Assembly: GCA_020637635.1 (NCBI GenBank)
Contig: JACKKB010000005.1
Coordinates: forward strand, 1-64,000
Origin: Albidovulum sp.
GTDB lineage: Bacteria; Pseudomonadota; Alphaproteobacteria; Rhodobacterales; Rhodobacteraceae
Length of the DNA: 64,000 bases
Direction: 5' to 3'
Under the pieces are notes generated by a model. That model was not told the origin of the DNA. It saw only the letters and a program-made list of their open reading frames with translations, and searched no databases. The position numbers were made by a program, and so were the translations under genes. How positions within the stretch are numbered: the first letter of the stretch is position 1; every line of letters begins with the position of its first letter. Positions 44,560-53,367 of the stretch are shown here, piece after piece.

Positions 44560-45222
44560 TCAGCTTTCGAACATGCCGCCGGCGAAGATCGCGTTCCAGC
44601 GGCCCGGCTGGGCGGGGTTCTGCATCCTGAGGAAGGCATAGCCGGTGGCGCGCCACGGCCGCACCCGGTCGGTCAGGTTGTCGAGGACGAGATCGCCGGC
44701 AGTGGTGCGCAGCACCAGCACCGCATGCGGACCGCGCGCGGGCGAGATGACGGTCGCCAGCAGCAGCGTCTCGGGCGCGACGCCCTGACGGATCAGCGTG
44801 TATTTCTTCAGAAGCGCGAAATCCTCGCAATCGCCGCCCCGTGCGCTCGGCAGGGTCCAGACCTCTTCGCGGCCATACTGGCTCCGGTCGGAGATCTCCC
44901 GCACCGAATGGTTGACCTGGCGGTTCACCGCTGTCGCCAGCCCGATCACCGATTCGGGCGCCAGCGTCTGACGGCCGCTCGAGGAGCAGAGCCAGGGATA
45001 GGTGCCGCAACTGTTGGCAAAGCCCGAGGGGGCGGCGATGGCCTTTCTGGCGACGAGATAGCCGATGCTGCGCTTGGCCGCCGAATCCGCCGCGCCGGGC
45101 GACAGCAGGAGCGCGGCGAGCCCGAGCGCGAGACCATGGCGCAGCTTGCGGGCCGACAGCCGGGCCGACAGCTTCGGCTGCGGGCGCGCGGACAAGCGGA
45201 AATCGGGTCGTGTCACGGACAT
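44560..45222 (-). CDS. Transglutaminase-like cysteine protease (BTLCP family)
   Basis: 220 residues. A positively charged N terminus with a hydrophobic segment (ALGLAALLLSPGAA) acts as a signal peptide or anchor. The catalytic triad is visible: Cys in SARGGDCEDFALLK, His in RGPHAVLVL and Asp in LDNLTDRV. The family includes LapG, which cleaves adhesins, but no LapD-like receptor or large adhesin is in the window. It could process an exported or periplasmic protein. It is divergent from tpa. Confidence 0.88.
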   Translation of the reverse strand: MSVTRPDFRLSARPQPKLSARLSARKLRHGLALGLAALLLSPGAADSAAKRSIGYLVARKAIAAPSGFANSCGTYPWLCSSSGRQTLAPESVIGLATAVNRQVNHSVREISDRSQYGREEVWTLPSARGGDCEDFALLKKYTLIRQGVAPETLLLATVISPARGPHAVLVLRTTAGDLVLDNLTDRVRPWRATGYAFLRMQNPAQPGRWNAIFAGGMFES

Positions 45223-45382
45223 CGGCAGCACCCTCCCCAGGGACTTGGCATTGAGAGGATTGGCTAGCGATTTTTCAAGTCCACAATTTGGCAACAATGC
45301 GGAAGTTCTGAGGTCGCGCCCTGAGAATGTTCGCCGCTTTTCTGCGGCGGGGGTGGCGTCTGGCGCTAGCGGACGGTTCGTT

Positions 45383-45392
45383 CTGGACCTAA
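45383..45392 (+). promoter_or_regulatory. TauR-like box before tpa
   Basis: CTGGACCTAA (45383-45392) matches the CTGGACYTAA direct-repeat element that, as I recall, TauR binds in the Rhodobacter capsulatus tpa promoter. A second, degraded half, CTGGCGCTAG, lies 23 bp upstream (45360-45369). The box is 84 bp before the tpa start, a fitting place for an activator site. Assignment is by motif match and gene context only. Confidence 0.7.
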
Positions 45393-45475
45393 GCGGGCGC
45401 GGGGTTTCATAGGATTGTCGGCACAGGGACGGCCGCCGGAATGCGGCCCCAACAGGTATTGCGAAAGGCAGCGCG

Positions 45476-46861
45476 ATGGACACCAGCGTCAACCCCAACG
45501 ACATCTCCGCCGTGGTCGAGGCCGACCGCGCCCATCTCTGGCACCACCTCATCCAGCACAAGCCCTTCGAGACGGTCGATCCGCGGATCATCGTCGAGGG
45601 CAAGGGCATGCGCGTCTGGGATGCCAAGGGCACCGAGCGGCTCGACGCGGTTTCGGGCGGGGTCTGGACGGTGAACGTGGGCTATGGCCGCGAATCGATC
45701 GCCAAGGCGGTCTACGAGCAGTTGGTGAAGATGAACTACTTCGCCAATTCGGCCGGCTCGATCCCGGGTTCGCTCTTTGCCAAGCGGCTGATCGAGAAGA
45801 TGCCGGGCATGAGCCGCGTTTATTACACGAACTCCGGTTCCGAGGCCAACGAGAAGGCCTTCAAGATGATCCGCCAGATCGCCCACAAGCGGTCGGGCGG
45901 GCGCAAGCACAAGATCCTCTACCGCGACCGCGACTATCACGGCGGCACTCTGGCGACGATGTCGGCGGGCGGCCAGGACGAGCGGGTGATGCAATACGGA
46001 CCGCTCGCCCCCGGATTCGTGCGCGTGCCGCACTGCATGGAATACCGCCGCCAGGAGGGCGCGCCGGCCGAGAACTACGGCGAATGGGCGGCCGACCAGA
46101 TCGAGGCGGTGATCCTGCGCGAGGGGCCGGACACGGTCGGCGGGCTCTGCCTCGAGCCGGTGACCGCCGGCGGCGGCGTCATCACCCCGCCCGAAGGCTA
46201 CTGGCAGCGGGTCGAGGAGATCTGCCGCAAGTACGAGATCCTCCTGCATATCGACGAGGTCGTCTGCGGGGTCGGGCGCACCGGCACCTGGTTCGGCTAT
46301 CAGCACTACGGCATCAAGCCCGATTTCGTGACCATGGCCAAGGGCGTGGCCTCGGGCTATGCCGCCATCGCCTGCTGTGTCACGACCGAGGCGGTCTTCG
46401 AGATGTTCAAGGACGATGCCGCCGATCCGATGAACTATTTCCGCGACATCTCGACCTTCGGCGGCTGCACGGCGGGGCCGGCGGCGGCGCTCGAGAACAT
46501 GCGGATCATCGAAGACGAGGGGCTTCTGGCCAATACCGTCGCGATGGGCGAGCGGACCCAGGCCAACCTGCTGGCGCTGGCGGAGAAGCACCGGGTCATC
46601 GGCGACGTGCGCGGCAAGGGGCTCTTCTGCGGCGCCGAGCTGGTGGCCGACCGGCAGACGAAGGAGCCGGTGAGCGAGAAGGAGGTCGCGGCCGTGGTCG
46701 GCGAGTGCTTCGCGCAGGGCGTCATCATCGGCTCGTCCAACCGCTCGGTGCCGGGGTTGAACAACGTCCTCTGCCTCAGCCCCGCGCTCATCGCCACGGC
46801 CGACGACATCGACGAGATCACCGGCGCCATCGACCGGGCGCTGACCAAGGTCTTCGGCTGA
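45476..46861 (+). CDS. tpa: Taurine-pyruvate aminotransferase
   Basis: 461 residues of class III aminotransferases. Visible are YTNSGSEANEKAFKMIRQ, the LLHIDEVVCGVGRTGTWFG active-site stretch and FVTMAKGVASGYAAIAC with the PLP-binding Lys. The adjacent TauR and xsc genes support taurine:pyruvate transamination, giving sulfoacetaldehyde and alanine. Start ATG: MDTSVNPNDISAVV. A TauR-like box precedes it and tauR follows on the same strand. Confidence 0.9.
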   Translation: MDTSVNPNDISAVVEADRAHLWHHLIQHKPFETVDPRIIVEGKGMRVWDAKGTERLDAVSGGVWTVNVGYGRESIAKAVYEQLVKMNYFANSAGSIPGSLFAKRLIEKMPGMSRVYYTNSGSEANEKAFKMIRQIAHKRSGGRKHKILYRDRDYHGGTLATMSAGGQDERVMQYGPLAPGFVRVPHCMEYRRQEGAPAENYGEWAADQIEAVILREGPDTVGGLCLEPVTAGGGVITPPEGYWQRVEEICRKYEILLHIDEVVCGVGRTGTWFGYQHYGIKPDFVTMAKGVASGYAAIACCVTTEAVFEMFKDDAADPMNYFRDISTFGGCTAGPAAALENMRIIEDEGLLANTVAMGERTQANLLALAEKHRVIGDVRGKGLFCGAELVADRQTKEPVSEKEVAAVVGECFAQGVIIGSSNRSVPGLNNVLCLSPALIATADDIDEITGAIDRALTKVFG

Positions 46862-46866
46862 CGGGC

Positions 46867-46935
46867 GGGGGCTCCGCCCCCGGGCGCCGGCCCTGCGGCC
46901 GGCGCCTCCCCCGGGATATTTGCGAACAGATGAAG
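46867..46935. terminator. Double hairpin of a repeated intergenic element
   Basis: GGGGGC-TCC-GCCCCC (46867-46881) is followed by a perfect 9-bp stem GCGCCGGCC-CTGC-GGCCGGCGC (46884-46905). Then comes CTCCCCCGGGATATTTGCGAACAGATGAAG. The layout repeats, inverted, at 26806-26865. It follows tpa, so tpa transcripts may partly end here before tauR. Confidence 0.75.
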
Positions 46936-47014
46936 CAGGCTTGACGCGGCCTGGCTTTGGGGCTTGGCTGTCGGTCCAGTTCTGGCCCGACGACGGGTCG
47001 CAATAGGTCCAGTG

Positions 47015-48535
47015 ATGCCGATCCCGGCCGAAGCCTTCTTCCTTGTCCCCGGCGCCTCGGGCACGCTGCAGCAGCAGATCCAGCAGCGCGTGGCCGAGGG
47101 GATCTTGCGCGGACGCCTGCGCCCGGGCGAGCGGATGCCGTCGTCGCGCGGCCTGGCCCGGCACCTGGGGGTGAGCCGGATCACCGTCACGCTCGCCTAT
47201 ACCGAGCTTGTCTCGGGCGATTACCTGACGGCGCGCGGCCGGTCGGGCTATTTCGTTTCCGAGACCGCTCCGGCGCCGGCCGGACTTGCCGCCGCCGCGC
47301 CGCGCGAGGAGCGGATCGACTGGCGCGCGCGCACCGGCGGGCGCTTTGCCGCAAACGAGCTTGCGACCAAGCCGCGCGACTGGCGCAGCTATCCCTTTCC
47401 GTTCATCTACGGCCAGGCGGACCCGTCGCTCTTCGATCACCAGAACTGGCGGCAATGCGCGTTGCGGGCGCTCGGCCTGAGGGATTTCGAGATCCTGACC
47501 GCCGATTTCTACGAGCGCGACGATCCCATGCTGATCGAGTACATCCTGCGCAACATCCTGCCCCGGCGCGGCATCGACGCGCGGCCCGAGGAGGTGCTTC
47601 TGACCATGGGCGCGCAGAACGCCCTCTGGATCGCGGCCTCGGTGCTTCTCGGACCCGGGCGGCGGGCGGTGATCGAGAATCCCTGCTATTCGGGACTGCG
47701 CATGGCGCTGGCACAGCAGGGCGCGCAGGTCGCGGCGGTGGATGTCGATGCGGGCGGGCTGCCGCCCGAGGCGATCCCGCCCGGCACCGATGTCGTCTTC
47801 GCGACCGCCAGCCACCAGTGCCCGACCAATGCCACCATGCCGCTCGAGCGGCGCCAGGCGCTTCTGGCGCGGGCGGCGGCGGGGGATTTCATCGTCGTCG
47901 AGGACGATTACGAGTTCGAGATGTCCTTCGTGAAGCCCGCGGCGCCGGCGCTGAAGTCGCTCGATGGCGAGGGCCGTGTCGTCTATGTGGGATCGTTTTC
48001 CAAGACCCTCTTCCCGGGGCTGCGGCTAGGCTATCTTGTCGCCTCGCCGGGTTTCATCCGCGAGGCGCGGGCGCTGCGCGGGGCGATGATGCGCCACCCG
48101 CCGGGCCATATCCAGCGAACGGTGGCCTATTTTCTCTCGCTCGGGCATTACGACGCGCTGGTGAACCGGCTCGGCCAGGCCTACCGCCGGCGGCGGGCGG
48201 CGATGGACGAGGCGATCGCGGCGAACGGGCTTGCCGTCGCGGGGGCCGTGGGCGGCGGGTCGAGCTTCTGGATGCGGGCACCGGAGGGCGTCGACAGCGC
48301 CGCGCTTGCCGGGCGGCTGGCCCCCCGCGGGGTGCTGATCGAGCCGGGGCGCATGTTCTTCGCCCCGGGCGGCGGCGGCGGGTTCTACCGGCTTGCCTAT
48401 TCCTCCATCGCGCAGAACCGCATTGCCGAGGGCATTGCCCGGATCGCCGAGGCGATTGCCGGGACGGGCGCAGGAACCGGCCTGGAGCCGGGCGCAGAAA
48501 CCGCGGGTCGAACTGGCGCTAACCCGGCGGCCTGA
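47015..48535 (+). CDS. tauR: MocR-type taurine regulator (GntR HTH fused to aminotransferase domain)
   Basis: 506 residues. The N-terminal GntR-type winged helix has LQQQIQQRVAEGILRGRLRPGE and SRGLARHLGVSRITVTLAYTEL. The large C-terminal domain is aminotransferase-like with VEDDYEFEM and VGSFSKTLFPGLRLGYLVA (PLP-lysine motif). Between tpa and xsc this is the position of TauR in Rhodobacter, which activates taurine genes in response to taurine and PLP. Start ATG: MPIPAEAFF. Confidence 0.9.
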   Translation: MPIPAEAFFLVPGASGTLQQQIQQRVAEGILRGRLRPGERMPSSRGLARHLGVSRITVTLAYTELVSGDYLTARGRSGYFVSETAPAPAGLAAAAPREERIDWRARTGGRFAANELATKPRDWRSYPFPFIYGQADPSLFDHQNWRQCALRALGLRDFEILTADFYERDDPMLIEYILRNILPRRGIDARPEEVLLTMGAQNALWIAASVLLGPGRRAVIENPCYSGLRMALAQQGAQVAAVDVDAGGLPPEAIPPGTDVVFATASHQCPTNATMPLERRQALLARAAAGDFIVVEDDYEFEMSFVKPAAPALKSLDGEGRVVYVGSFSKTLFPGLRLGYLVASPGFIREARALRGAMMRHPPGHIQRTVAYFLSLGHYDALVNRLGQAYRRRRAAMDEAIAANGLAVAGAVGGGSSFWMRAPEGVDSAALAGRLAPRGVLIEPGRMFFAPGGGGGFYRLAYSSIAQNRIAEGIARIAEAIAGTGAGTGLEPGAETAGRTGANPAA

Positions 48536-48624
48536 CTGGCCCTACAGGGGCGGCGGGCCGCGGTCTAGAAAGGCGGCAGGGGACCGGCCGCAGCGCCGGG
48601 AGGCCTTCAGGCAGGAGATGCGCG

Positions 48625-50400
48625 ATGAAGATGACGACCGAAGAAGCCTTCGTGAAGGTGCTCCAGCGCCACGGGATCGAACATGCCTTCGGCATCATCG
48701 GGTCGGCCTTCATGCCGATCTCGGACTATTTTCCGCGCGCGGGCATCATGTTCTGGGACGTGGCCCATGAATGCAACGGCGGCTACATGGCCGACGGCTT
48801 CACCCGCACCACCGGCAAGATGGCGATGATCATCGCGCAGAACGGCCCCGGCATCACCAACTTCGTCACCGCCGTGAAGACCGCCTACTGGAACCACACG
48901 CCGATGCTTCTGGTGACGCCGCAGGCGGCCAACAAGACCATCGGGCAGGGCGGTTTCCAGGAGGTGGAGCAGATGGCCGCCTTCAAGGACATGGTCGCCT
49001 ATCAGGAGGAGGTGCGCGACCCCTCGCGCATCGCCGAGGTGCTGAACCGCGTCATCACCAAGGGCAAGCGGCTTTCCGCACCGGTCCAGATCAACGTGCC
49101 GCGCGACTACTGGACGCAGGTGATCGACATCGCGCTGCCCGCCATCGTGGAGTTCGAACGGTCCTCGGGCGGCGATGACGCGATCGCGGAGGCGGCGAAA
49201 CTGCTTTCCGCGGCGAAGTTCCCGGTGATCCTGAACGGTGCGGGCGTGGTGTTGGGCGGCGCGATCCCGGCGAGCCAGGCGCTGGCCGAACGGCTCGACG
49301 CGCCGGTCTGCTGCAACTACCAGCACAACGACGCCTTCCCCGGCTCGCATCCCCTGTTCGCCGGTCCCCTCGGCTACAACGGGTCGAAGGCCGGGATGGA
49401 GTTGATCTCGAAGGCTGACGTGGTGCTGGCGCTCGGCACAAGGCTCAATCCCTTCTCGACGCTGCCGGGCTACGGCATCGATTACTGGCCGAAGGCGGCG
49501 AAGCTGATCCAGGTCGACATCAACCCGGACCGGATCGGGCTGACCAAGCCTGTGGCCGTGGGCATCGTCGGCGATGCGAAGAAGGTCGCAGGGGCGATCC
49601 TCGACAAGCTTGGCGATCACGCCGGCGACGCCGGGCGGGCCGAGCGCAAGGCTCTGATCGCCAAGACGAAATCGGCCTGGGCGCAGGAACTGACCTCGAT
49701 GGACCACGAAGAGGACGATTCCGGCACCACCTGGAACGCGCGCGCGCGGAAGGCCAGGCCCGACTGGATGTCGCCCCGCATGGCCTGGCGCGCGATCCAG
49801 GCGGCGCTGCCGAAGGAGGCGATCATCTCCTCCGACATCGGCAACAACTGCGCCATCGGCAATGCCTATCCGAGCTTCGAGGCGGGGCGCAAATACCTCG
49901 CCCCCGGTCTCTTCGGGCCGTGCGGCTACGGCTTTCCGTCCATCGTCGGCGCCAAGATCGGCAACCCGGATGTGCCCGTCGTGGGCTTCGCCGGCGACGG
50001 CGCCTTCGGCATCTCGATGAACGAGATGGTGGCGATCGGCCGCAAGGAATGGCCGGCGATCACCATGGTCGTCTTCCGCAACTACCAGTGGGGCGCCGAG
50101 AAGCGCAACACGACGCTCTGGTATGCCGACAACTTCGTCGGCACCGAGCTGAACGAGGGCGTGAGCTATGCGGGCATCGCGAAAGCCTGCGGCCTGAAGG
50201 GCGTGCAGGCGCGGACGATGGAGGAACTGACCGCAGCGCTGGCCCAGGCGCTGAAGGACCAGAAGGCCGGCAAGACCACCTTCATCGAGGCGCTCATCAA
50301 CCAGGAACTGGGCGAGCCCTTCCGCCGCGACGCGATGAAGGCGCCGGTGGAGGTTGCCGGCATCGACCCCGCCGACATGCGGCCGCAGAAGGGTCTCTGA
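48625..50400 (+). CDS. xsc: Sulfoacetaldehyde acetyltransferase
   Basis: 591 residues, a thiamine-diphosphate enzyme. The N-terminal domain has HECNGGYMADGFTRTTGKM and the catalytic-Glu region. The ThDP-binding GDGAFGISMNEMVAIGR...NYQWGAEKRNT (GDG-x-N) is in the C-terminal part. It converts sulfoacetaldehyde plus phosphate to acetyl phosphate and sulfite. The 1-bp overlap with the TSUP gene and the pta-ackA-soe genes downstream make one pathway unit. A CAGGAGATG ribosome site is clear. Confidence 0.95.
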   Translation: MKMTTEEAFVKVLQRHGIEHAFGIIGSAFMPISDYFPRAGIMFWDVAHECNGGYMADGFTRTTGKMAMIIAQNGPGITNFVTAVKTAYWNHTPMLLVTPQAANKTIGQGGFQEVEQMAAFKDMVAYQEEVRDPSRIAEVLNRVITKGKRLSAPVQINVPRDYWTQVIDIALPAIVEFERSSGGDDAIAEAAKLLSAAKFPVILNGAGVVLGGAIPASQALAERLDAPVCCNYQHNDAFPGSHPLFAGPLGYNGSKAGMELISKADVVLALGTRLNPFSTLPGYGIDYWPKAAKLIQVDINPDRIGLTKPVAVGIVGDAKKVAGAILDKLGDHAGDAGRAERKALIAKTKSAWAQELTSMDHEEDDSGTTWNARARKARPDWMSPRMAWRAIQAALPKEAIISSDIGNNCAIGNAYPSFEAGRKYLAPGLFGPCGYGFPSIVGAKIGNPDVPVVGFAGDGAFGISMNEMVAIGRKEWPAITMVVFRNYQWGAEKRNTTLWYADNFVGTELNEGVSYAGIAKACGLKGVQARTMEELTAALAQALKDQKAGKTTFIEALINQELGEPFRRDAMKAPVEVAGIDPADMRPQKGL

Positions 50401-51182
50401 TGGCAGCCCCGGACGCCTTGTCCGGGCTTCTCGGTCAGGCGCTGCCCTTCGGGCTTTCTCAGGGCGGGGCACTCTGGCTCGCGCTTGCCTTCTTCGGCGC
50501 GGGTCTCGTGCGCGGCTATTCCGGCTTCGGCTTCTCCGCTCTCGTGGTGGCGGCCGCCGGGCTTGTCACCCACCCGTTGAACCTGGTCGCCGTCGTTACC
50601 GCTCTCGAGGCGGCGATGAGCCTGCAGGTCTGGCGCCGGGCACGCGGCGCGGTCGACTGGCCGCGGGTGCGCCAGCTCATGGCCGGCGCGGTGATCGGCT
50701 TGCCGATCGGGCTCTGGCTGCTGACCGGGCTTTCGGAGGACGCCGCGCGCGCCGCGATCTCGGGCTACGTCCTGGCGATGTGCGCGGTGCTCTGGGCCGG
50801 CTGGCGGCTTCCCGCGATGCTCGGGCCGGGCGCCACGGCGGGCGTCGGGCTTCTCTCCGGTATCTCCAACGGGCCGGGAATGGGCGGGCTGCCGGTCGCG
50901 GCCGTCTTCGCGGCGCAGCCGATGCCGGCGGCCGCCTTCCGCGCGACACTCATCGCCTATTTCCCGTTGCTCGATCTCTATTCGGCGCCGCTCTATGTCT
51001 GGCACGGGCTTGTCAGCTGGGATACGCTGCGCGCGATTTTCGTCGCGCTGCCCCTTGCCGCACTTGGCAACCGGATCGGCGGACGGCATTTCTTTGCAAC
51101 GGGTCCGGCCGAGTTCCGCCGCTTCGCGATTCTCCTGCTGGCGGTGCTGTCGGCGCTCGGCCTTGGGCGCGCGGTGCTCTGA
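50400..51182 (+). CDS. TSUP-family sulfite/organosulfonate exporter (TauE/SafE/TauZ-like)
   Basis: 260 residues with about seven or eight hydrophobic helices and the TSUP pattern GLVRGYSGFGFSALVVAAA near the N terminus and GLLSGISNGPGMGGLPVAA around 147. Starting 1 bp inside the end of xsc, it is well placed to export sulfite made by Xsc; whether it acts on sulfite, sulfoacetate or taurine is not shown by the sequence. Confidence 0.9.
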   Translation: MAAPDALSGLLGQALPFGLSQGGALWLALAFFGAGLVRGYSGFGFSALVVAAAGLVTHPLNLVAVVTALEAAMSLQVWRRARGAVDWPRVRQLMAGAVIGLPIGLWLLTGLSEDAARAAISGYVLAMCAVLWAGWRLPAMLGPGATAGVGLLSGISNGPGMGGLPVAAVFAAQPMPAAAFRATLIAYFPLLDLYSAPLYVWHGLVSWDTLRAIFVALPLAALGNRIGGRHFFATGPAEFRRFAILLLAVLSALGLGRAVL

Positions 51183-51247
51183 TGTCTGACGGGATCCCGA
51201 CAAGCGCAACCCGGCGGCAGCGCCCGTCGCCAGACCGGAGGGGATCC

Positions 51248-52186
51248 ATGGCACGCGACGCCTTCGCCTTTCTGTCGCCCAGGGCGCCGAGCTGCCCGCG
51301 GACCCTGCTCGCTCAGGCGCGCGGCCATCGCCCGCCCCGGGTCGCCATCGCCAATGCCGGCGCGCCGCATCCGCTCGAAGGTGCGCGCGAGGCGGCCGAG
51401 CTCGGTCTGGCCGAGCCGATCCTGATCGGCGACAGCGCCCGTATCCGCGCCACCGCCGAGGAAATTGGCTGGGATATCGGCGGCCTGCGCCTGATCGAGG
51501 CCCCGCGCGAGGCGGCGACACCCGAAGCCGCCCGCATGGCCCGCGACGGCGAGGCGGACGCGATCATGAAGGGGCAGGTGCACACCACGGCCTTTCTGAA
51601 GGCGCTGCTGCCATCCGCGGTGGGCCTGCGATCGCGCGAGACGCGCTGCGCCCATGTCTTCCACATCACCGTGCCGGGGTCGGACCGGCCGCTCCTTCTG
51701 ACCGACGCGGCGCTGAACGTCGATCCCGACGTCCCCACGCGGCAGGCGGGTCTCGGCCATGCCGTGCGGCTCGCCCGGGCGGTCGGCATCGCGCGGCCGA
51801 AGGTGGGGATCCTGGCGCCCTCCGAGGACGTGACGCCCTCGATCCCCAATACCGGCGAGGCCCGCGCCATTGCTGCCTGGGCAAGGACGGCGCTGCCCGA
51901 AGCCATTGTCGAGGGGCCGATGGCGCTCGATCTCATCTTCTCGCGCGCCGCGGCCGAGGCCAAGAACTACGTCTCGGACGTGGCCGGCGATGCCGACATC
52001 ATGGTGGTCCCGAACATCACCAGCGGCAATGCGCTCTTCAAGCTCATGGTGCTCGGCATGGGGGCCTGCGCGGGCGGGCTCGTGATGGGGGCGCGGGTGC
52101 CGATCCTTCTGACCTCGCGGTCGCAGGAGGCGGCGGCCCGGATCGCCTCGATGGCGCTCGGCGGCGTGGTCGCGGGGGCGTCATGA
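51248..52186 (+). CDS. pta: Phosphate acetyltransferase
   Basis: About 312 residues of the phosphotransacetylase family, with VAIANAGAPHPLEGAREAAEL, GLRSRETRCAHVFHI, DVTPSIPNTGEARAIAAW and NITSGNALFKLMV. The ATG at 51248 is preferred because GGAGGGG lies 5-6 bp before it; an in-frame ATG at 51182 overlapping the transporter stop is an alternative (334 residues). It turns acetyl phosphate from Xsc into acetyl-CoA. It overlaps ackA by 4 bp. Confidence 0.92.
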   Translation: MARDAFAFLSPRAPSCPRTLLAQARGHRPPRVAIANAGAPHPLEGAREAAELGLAEPILIGDSARIRATAEEIGWDIGGLRLIEAPREAATPEAARMARDGEADAIMKGQVHTTAFLKALLPSAVGLRSRETRCAHVFHITVPGSDRPLLLTDAALNVDPDVPTRQAGLGHAVRLARAVGIARPKVGILAPSEDVTPSIPNTGEARAIAAWARTALPEAIVEGPMALDLIFSRAAAEAKNYVSDVAGDADIMVVPNITSGNALFKLMVLGMGACAGGLVMGARVPILLTSRSQEAAARIASMALGGVVAGAS

Positions 52187-53307
52187 TCTTCGTCGTCAAC
52201 GCCGGATCCTCCTCGCTCAAGGTGGCGCTTTTCGACGGCGCGGCCCTGTGCGCGTCCGGGGCGGTGACCGAGATCGGCGCCAGCGCCGCGCTGACGCTCG
52301 GCGCCGCCACACGGCCAGTCAGCGCGCCGGACCACGAGGCGGCGCTCGCGCTTCTCATCGCGGCCTTCGCCGATGCCGGCTTTCCCTTCGAGGGTGTGAC
52401 GGCCGCGGGGCATCGTGTCGTGCACGGCGGGCGCAGGCTCATGGGCACGGTCCGCATCACCCCCGCCGCCCTGGCCGAGATCGAGGCGGCCGTCCCCCTC
52501 GCGCCGCTCCACAACCCGCACAACCTGTCGGCCATCCGGGCGCTCGCCCGTCTCGCGCCCGACCTGCCGCAGGTCGCCTGTTTCGACACCGCCTTTCACG
52601 CCACCAACCCCGAGGTGGCGCTGCGCTTCGCGCTGCCGGCGTCCGAAGAGGCGCGCGGCCTCAGGCGCTACGGGTTTCACGGCATTTCCTACGAAAGCCT
52701 CGCCGGCCGGCTCCCCGGGATCCTCGGCCGTCTGCCGGAGCGCGTGCTGGCGCTGCATCTTGGCAACGGTGCCTCGCTTTGCGCCATCGCCGGGGGGCGC
52801 TCGGTCGCCACGACCATGGGCTATTCGCCGCTCGACGGGCTGACCATGGGCAGCCGCACCGGCGCCATCGACGGCAACGCGGTGCTGCGCCTGGCCGAGA
52901 TCCACGGCATCGACGGGGCCGCGCGGATCCTGAACCGCGAAAGCGGGCTCAAGGGGCTCGGCGGGCAATCCGACATGCGCGCGCTGCGTGCTGCCGGCAC
53001 GCCCGAAGCCGCCTTCGCCATCGCCCATTTCGCCTACTGGGCCGTGCGCCACGCGGGCTCGATGATCGCCGCCATGGGCGGGCTCGACTGTCTGGCCTTC
53101 ACCGGCGGCATCGGCGAGCACGACCAGGCGATGCGTGCCGAGATCTGCGCCGGCCTTGCCTATATGGGCGTCCGGCTCGACGATGCCGCCAACCGGGCCG
53201 ACCGGCCGCGCCTGGAGGCGGGCGGGCCGCCGGTGCTCATCGTGCCGGCCGAGGAAGAGGCCCATATCGCCCGGGCCACGGCCGGGATGCTCGGGCTCGG
53301 AACATAG
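52183..53307 (+). CDS. ackA: Acetate kinase
   Basis: 374 residues. The N-terminal ASKHA signature VVNAGSSSLKVALF and the second signature RRYGFHGISYESLA are clear, with the ATP-site HLGNGASLCAIAGG near 190. It makes ATP and acetate from acetyl phosphate, or the reverse. It is coupled to pta by ATGA overlap, inside the sulfonate operon, so it probably balances surplus acetyl phosphate from Xsc. Confidence 0.95.
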   Translation: MIFVVNAGSSSLKVALFDGAALCASGAVTEIGASAALTLGAATRPVSAPDHEAALALLIAAFADAGFPFEGVTAAGHRVVHGGRRLMGTVRITPAALAEIEAAVPLAPLHNPHNLSAIRALARLAPDLPQVACFDTAFHATNPEVALRFALPASEEARGLRRYGFHGISYESLAGRLPGILGRLPERVLALHLGNGASLCAIAGGRSVATTMGYSPLDGLTMGSRTGAIDGNAVLRLAEIHGIDGAARILNRESGLKGLGGQSDMRALRAAGTPEAAFAIAHFAYWAVRHAGSMIAAMGGLDCLAFTGGIGEHDQAMRAEICAGLAYMGVRLDDAANRADRPRLEAGGPPVLIVPAEEEAHIARATAGMLGLGT

Positions 53308-53367
53308 GTCTTGCAATACGACGGCGGGGCGGACAACGTTCCGCAAAACCGGCAGGGTAGGGAACGA

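Noticed and set aside
45407..47815. An 800-codon minus-strand frame opposite tpa and tauR
   Set aside because: Shadow of conserved aminotransferase genes.
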